A stretch of DNA of 64,000 bases from G963666895 sp963666895 (GTDB lineage Bacteria > Desulfobacterota > Desulfovibrionia > Desulfovibrionales > Desulfovibrionaceae), in NCBI GenBank assembly GCA_963666895.2, contig CAXXNS010000003.1, positions 124,001-188,000 on the forward strand, given 5' to 3'. A program made the position numbers and the translations under genes. Numbering within the stretch: the stretch's first letter is position 1; every line of letters begins with the position of its first letter. Below the pieces are notes generated by a model. That model ran no database searches. It saw only the letters and a list, made by a program, of their open reading frames with translations, and had not been told where the DNA came from. Positions 60,439 to 64,000 of the stretch are shown here, in pieces.

Positions 60439-62007
60439 GTGAAGATTCTTGTGCTGAACATGACCCGCTTCGGGGACCTGATCCAGGGGCAGGCGGCCGT
60501 TCGCGGCCTGGCCCGGACCGGGTCCGTGGAACTGGTCTGTCTGGAGAACTTCGCCTCGGCCGCCGGGCTGCTGGACCGGGTGAATGAGGTCCACGCCCTG
60601 CCCGGGGCCGGTTTCCTGGCCGACCTGGACCGGAGCTGGCCGTCCGGCCTGGGCCGTTTGTCCCGGTTCCTGGACCAGGTGGCGGCCACGGGGCCGGCCG
60701 ACCTGGTGGTCAACCTGACTCCGTCCCATCCGGCCCGGCTGCTCTGTTCGCGCCTGGGCGCCACCGTGCGCGGCTTCGCCATGGACGGCCACGGGTTCAA
60801 CGCCGACACCTCGGCCTGGGCCGCTTTCCTGCAGATGGCCTCGGGCAACCGGGGAGCCAGCCCTTTCAATGTCATCGACCTGTTCACCCGGGTGGCCGGG
60901 GTGGACCCCAAGGACACTGATTCGTCCCTGTCGCGGCCTGGCCCGGAAGACCTAGCCGCAGCCCGGGAGTTGTTGCCCAATGACGATTACGTCGGGTTCC
61001 AGCTGGGGGCCAGCGAGGACCGGCGGCGCTGGCCCGTGGAGCGGTTCGCGGCCGTGGCCCGGGGCCTGCACGAGCGGGCCGGGCTGACGCCCGTGCTTCT
61101 GGGCACGGAGGGCGAGCTCCCCCTGGGCGAGCGGTTTTTGGACATGGTTGGAAAGGGGGCCGGCGACCTGGCCGGGGCCACCGTCAACCTCATGGGCCGC
61201 ACCGGGCTGTCCGAACTGGCCGGGGTCCTGACCCGGCTGGCCTTCCTGGTCACCAACGACACCGGCACCATGCACCTGGCCGCGGGCCTCGGCGTGCCCT
61301 GCCTGGCCGTGTTCCTGGCCACGGCCCAGCCTTTCGACACCGGTCCGGGCCTGCCGGGCTCGATCTGCTTCGAGCCGGACATGGACTGCCACCCCTGCGC
61401 GTTCGGCCGGGACTGCGACCGCGGCCACGCCTGCCGCCAGGCCGTGCCCGTTCAGGCCGTGCTGGAGCATGCCTTGGCTTTGGCCGGGGAGGGAGACGTT
61501 CCCGGGGCCATTCCGGGAGCCCGGGTCTGGCGGACCGTCCGGGACCCGGAAGGCTTCCTGGACCTGGAGTCCCTGTCCGGGCACGAGGCCACGGACCGGG
61601 TGCGCTGGATTCGTGTCCAGCGGGCGTTCTATCGTCGGTTTCTTGACGAACAGCCCCCGAACCCGTCCGGGTACGGACCCCACGGCCTGTCCCCTGAAGC
61701 GGCCACGGGCCTGCGCACGGCCCTGTCCGGCGCGCGCGACGGCCTGTTCCTGCTCAGCCAGCAGGCCGAGCTGTTGCTTATGGCCCCGCGCGAGGCCCTG
61801 AAGAAGAAGTTCCTGGCCAGCTGGCAGCGCGTGGAGTCCTTGCTGCGCGTGGATTCCCGCCTGGACGTGCTGGCCTCGATGTGGCGCTTCCAGTCCCAGA
61901 CCGCGGGCGGCGATCTTCCGAGCGTGGCCGCCCTGGCCGACCGCTACCTGTCCCTGCTTGATTCCCTCCTGGCGTTGTTCCCGGGTGACGGCACGGAATT
62001 TGAATAA
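60439..62007 (+). CDS. GT9 (ADP-heptose:LPS heptosyltransferase-like) protein with C-terminal helical extension
   Basis: The 522-aa protein starts at GTG 60439 (GGGAG 7 nt upstream) with VKILVLNMTRFGDLIQGQAAV, continues with VGFQLGASEDRRRWP and ends its GT-B part with TNDTGTMHLAAGLGVPCLA (about 275). The family transfers heptose or related sugars. About 180 further residues are mainly helical (RVQRAFYRRFLDE, LLLMAPREALKKKFLASW) and not part of the normal enzyme. The two following genes encode small charged helical proteins in the same direction, so the sugar may go onto a protein such as flagellin; that is inference. Confidence 0.85.
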   Translation: MKILVLNMTRFGDLIQGQAAVRGLARTGSVELVCLENFASAAGLLDRVNEVHALPGAGFLADLDRSWPSGLGRLSRFLDQVAATGPADLVVNLTPSHPARLLCSRLGATVRGFAMDGHGFNADTSAWAAFLQMASGNRGASPFNVIDLFTRVAGVDPKDTDSSLSRPGPEDLAAARELLPNDDYVGFQLGASEDRRRWPVERFAAVARGLHERAGLTPVLLGTEGELPLGERFLDMVGKGAGDLAGATVNLMGRTGLSELAGVLTRLAFLVTNDTGTMHLAAGLGVPCLAVFLATAQPFDTGPGLPGSICFEPDMDCHPCAFGRDCDRGHACRQAVPVQAVLEHALALAGEGDVPGAIPGARVWRTVRDPEGFLDLESLSGHEATDRVRWIRVQRAFYRRFLDEQPPNPSGYGPHGLSPEAATGLRTALSGARDGLFLLSQQAELLLMAPREALKKKFLASWQRVESLLRVDSRLDVLASMWRFQSQTAGGDLPSVAALADRYLSLLDSLLALFPGDGTEFE

Positions 62008-62057
62008 AATTCCGCGCAAGAACCGATGGAACATTTTTGCAGCCAAGGAGTTGCCTC

Positions 62058-62660
62058 ATGATCGTTATCGATGGTCAGAAAACCGAGATGTCCCTGGGGG
62101 ATTTCGAGAACCTTGAGCAGGTTCTGGGCGAAATCCTGGACCGGGGCCACGTGGAGAACCGCGTGGTCACGGACGTGTTCGTGGACAACGAGCCGTTCAG
62201 CGAGATCTACCCCCACCAGGCCGAGGATATCGGCACGGACAGCTTCAAGATGCTGGAGCTCAAGAGCGTTCCGGTGCAGGAGATGGCCGAGCAGATGACG
62301 GCCGAGCTGTACAAGGTCGTGGCCCTCATGGCCAAGGGCGGCCGCGGCGTGGCCGAACTGTTCCGCCAGGGCGACGACGCCGAGGCCCTGGAGACCTACC
62401 AGGACCTGCTGGACGTGATCCGCAGCTTCCTGAACCTCATCGGCGTGTTGCGCGAGACCTTCCCGGTCAGCGAGCAGCGCGAATTCCTGGCCGCCAGCCA
62501 GGAACTCAACGAGTTGTTCACCGAGATGAGCGAGGTGCTGGCCAACGAGGACTGGATTCTGCTGGCCGACCTGCTGGAATACGAATTCCTGCCCGCGGTG
62601 GAGAACTGGGAGAAAGTCATTGGCGCCATCGAGAAGGACGTCAAGGCCGCACGCGCCTAA
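62058..62660 (+). CDS. 200-aa acidic helical protein of unknown function
   Basis: The soluble protein has a short N-terminal ubiquitin-like-looking segment (MIVIDGQKTEMSLGDFEN), then long acidic helices (LEQVLGEILDRGHVENR, AEQMTAELYKVVALMAKGG). AAGGAG precedes ATG 62058. It sits between GT9 and another helical protein. I recognise no family; a motility or glycosylation accessory role is possible. Confidence 0.65.
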   Translation: MIVIDGQKTEMSLGDFENLEQVLGEILDRGHVENRVVTDVFVDNEPFSEIYPHQAEDIGTDSFKMLELKSVPVQEMAEQMTAELYKVVALMAKGGRGVAELFRQGDDAEALETYQDLLDVIRSFLNLIGVLRETFPVSEQREFLAASQELNELFTEMSEVLANEDWILLADLLEYEFLPAVENWEKVIGAIEKDVKAARA

Positions 62661-62676
62661 CTCCGGGGAGCCGACC

Positions 62677-63042
62677 ATGGACGAAGCGCTCAAGCGTTTG
62701 GATGAGGCCTATTCCCTGGGCGAGCAGGAATTGCAGCATCTGCTCGGGGAGGACCTGGATCAGATGGCCGAGACGGCCGAGCAGCGTAACCGGCTGGTCA
62801 AGGAGGCCCTGCGCGTTTCCACCGTGGAGCTGACCGAGGACAACGAGGCCGAGTTCCTGGAAAAGGTGCGCCGCCTGGAGCGCCAGCACGGCATGCTCTT
62901 CACCGAGGCCCGCAAGCTGCACAAGCGGCTGCGCGAGGACCTGGCCAAGCTCAAGAAAGAGAACAAGCGAATCACGGCCTACCACGGCGCCCACCGGCCC
63001 ACGCCCCTGATCCGCTACCACTACCTGAACAAGCAGAGCTGA
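62677..63042 (+). CDS. 121-aa coiled-coil protein (FlgN/FliT-like in appearance)
   Basis: The protein is almost all charged helix (LDEAYSLGEQELQHLLGEDL, RRLERQHGMLFTEARKLHKR), as in flagellar export chaperones such as FlgN or FliT, but with no diagnostic motif. GGGGAG precedes the ATG, 16 bp after the previous gene. A terminator follows at 63069. Confidence 0.6.
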   Translation: MDEALKRLDEAYSLGEQELQHLLGEDLDQMAETAEQRNRLVKEALRVSTVELTEDNEAEFLEKVRRLERQHGMLFTEARKLHKRLREDLAKLKKENKRITAYHGAHRPTPLIRYHYLNKQS

Positions 63043-63068
63043 CCACACGATTTCATATCGACGCGATC

Positions 63069-63098
63069 AGGGCCCGGAAGCAAACGCTTCCGGGCCCT
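63069..63098 (+). terminator. Terminator of the GT9 operon
   Basis: Perfect 13-bp arms AGGGCCCGGAAGC and its complement (63069-63081, 63086-63098) flank AAAC. A short T-containing tail (GTCATTTCC) follows. Confidence 0.65.
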
Positions 63099-63347
63099 GT
63101 CATTTCCCGCGGCCGGGTGGGGGGGAGGAGGGAGGATGGCTGGCCGCGGGGACCAGGGGGCCACTCGGCTCCCCTGAATATGTCAAGAGCCTGTCGGATG
63201 GGCGGCTCGAGTATGGCTCCTGAAAAGCAAGGCCTGTGCCATAAGAGCACCACCTGGTATCATTGGATAAATCTAATTCCTTCGTCCTGGTTGGTGAAGC
63301 CGGTTGCACAAAACATGTGAAGTCGTTTGTGCAAGGACGCGTTTTCT
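63099..63347. other. Intergenic region, with inverted repeat near 63304
   Basis: No convincing gene. TTGCACAAA (63304-63312) and TTTGTGCAA (63326-63334) are perfect 9-bp arms around 13 nt, placed just after the reductase stop on the minus strand; without a T run they are either a weak terminator or an operator. Confidence 0.4.
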
Positions 63348-63920
63348 TCAGGCGTGCAGCTTCTTGAGCAGCCAGGCCATGTTCCGGCCCAAGGTGCGCA
63401 TGGTCTCCAGGGCCTCCTGGTCCTTGTCCACGTCGCCCGGGCCGAGGCCGTAGCCCATGTTCCAGTAGGAGGAGCCGGGCACCACCATCTGTCCGATGAA
63501 GAAGAAGTGGTTGATGGAGTTGAAGGTGTGGATGGCTCCGCCGCGCCGGGCCGTGACCACGGCCGCGCCCACCTTGCGCTTCAGAAGGTCGCCGTTGACC
63601 CGGACCACCATGCCGCTCCGGTCGATGACGGACTTCATGTTGGTGGTCACGTTGGCGAAGTAGGTGGGCGAGCCGAGCAGGATGCCGTCGGCCGCCACCA
63701 TCTTGGCGATGTACTCGTTGACCGCGTCGTCCACGGCACACCGGCCGTCCTTGTTCTCATTGCACTTGTAGCAGGCGATGCAGCCGGGGATGGCCTTGGG
63801 CCCGAACTGGATCAGCTCGGTCTCCATGCCTTCCGCTTCCAACTCGGCCAGGGCGGTGCGGAGCATGATGGCGGTGTTGCCGTCCTTGCGCGCCGACCCG
63901 TTGAACGCCACGATTTTCAT
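63348..63920 (-). CDS. NAD(P)H-dependent FMN reductase / iron-sulfur flavoprotein family
   Basis: The 190-aa flavodoxin-like protein has the FMN phosphate loop FNGSARKDGNT, the Cys-rich CIACYKCNENKDGRC, GSPTYFANVTTNMK and VTARRGGAIHT. The Cys set matches flavoproteins that carry or resemble an Fe-S site. It may reduce flavin, quinone or O2-derived compounds in anaerobes. AAGGAGG precedes the ATG at 63920. Confidence 0.9.
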   Translation of the reverse strand: MKIVAFNGSARKDGNTAIMLRTALAELEAEGMETELIQFGPKAIPGCIACYKCNENKDGRCAVDDAVNEYIAKMVAADGILLGSPTYFANVTTNMKSVIDRSGMVVRVNGDLLKRKVGAAVVTARRGGAIHTFNSINHFFFIGQMVVPGSSYWNMGYGLGPGDVDKDQEALETMRTLGRNMAWLLKKLHA

Positions 63921-63952
63921 GAGTCCTCCTTGTGGTCTGTGGGGGAACGAGA

Positions 63953-63974
63953 AACGGGGCCTTGCGGCCCCGTT
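63953..63974. terminator. Bidirectional hairpin near the right edge
   Basis: AACGGGGCC and GGCCCCGTT flank TTGC. On the plus strand GGTTTTTG follows shortly; on the minus strand TTTCTCGTT follows. It probably ends a minus-strand gene lying beyond the window. Confidence 0.6.
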
Positions 63975-64000
63975 CGGTTTTTGCGGCAATGGGTCCGGAG

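Overview
The window is a GC-rich (mid-60s percent by eye), gene-dense stretch of what looks like a deltaproteobacterial sulfate reducer of the Desulfovibrionaceae, most like Pseudodesulfovibrio. Indicators are a Wolinella-type fumarate reductase (C-A-B order) next to a two-subunit class I fumarase, a complex I locus without the NADH module, a WtpABC tungstate/molybdate importer, an acetate symporter/Acs locus, and several small proteins that look typical of this family. I infer this from gene content; no rRNA is present.

Layout. 1-1400: a PqqD/TPR/methyltransferase protein cut by the left edge, a small Tat-leader peptide with an internal repeat, and a lipoprotein (a possible peptide-modification locus). 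1635-5365: a two-component/DUF347/PepSY cassette between an initiator tRNA-fMet gene and a 39-nt degenerate copy of that tRNA's 3' end. 5.4-16.6 kb: lipid A-type GT2 plus LAB_N protein, wtpABC, VTT and PAP2 membrane proteins, a radical SAM protein, a beta-carbonic anhydrase, and envelope sugar genes (GT4, gmhB, UDP-glucuronate decarboxylase) with a thioesterase and a ComB-family phosphatase. 16.8-28.8 kb: nuoABCDHIJK, two MrpD-like antiporter subunits around a His-rich small membrane protein, then nuoMN. 28.8-37.1 kb: HsdR_N-type protein, ferredoxin, YnjB-like binding protein, a divergent YchF, aroK-ktrB-ktrA-aroC and two small proteins. 37.3-42.0 kb: frdCAB-fumAB. 42.1-53.1 kb: TSUP half-protein, M16 protease, YbjQ-like gene with a duplicated tail, aminotransferase, CoA-disulfide-reductase/rhodanese, and an 865-aa radical SAM/DUF2344 protein. 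53.1-60.0 kb: acs, DUF4212/solute symporter, cNMP/CBS/DUF294 protein and DnaQ-type exonuclease. 60.4-64 kb: GT9 with a helical extension, two charged helical proteins and a flavin reductase.

The genes describe a respiring anaerobe. A complex I fed by something other than NADH pumps ions through four antiporter-type subunits; quinol can be spent by fumarate reductase, with fumarase joining malate to fumarate; acetate is imported and activated by symporter and Acs; and tungstate/molybdate is imported for pterin enzymes.

Sequence quality matters here. About 22.6-26.1 kb is full of small, mostly inserted bases that break three otherwise recognisable genes, and single indels in or near short base runs break the UDP-glucuronate decarboxylase, comB and nuoD genes. 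I read these as assembly or sequencing faults rather than gene decay. A 125-bp palindromic repeat occurs twice (28778 and 52949) with the same centre but different, self-complementary arms.
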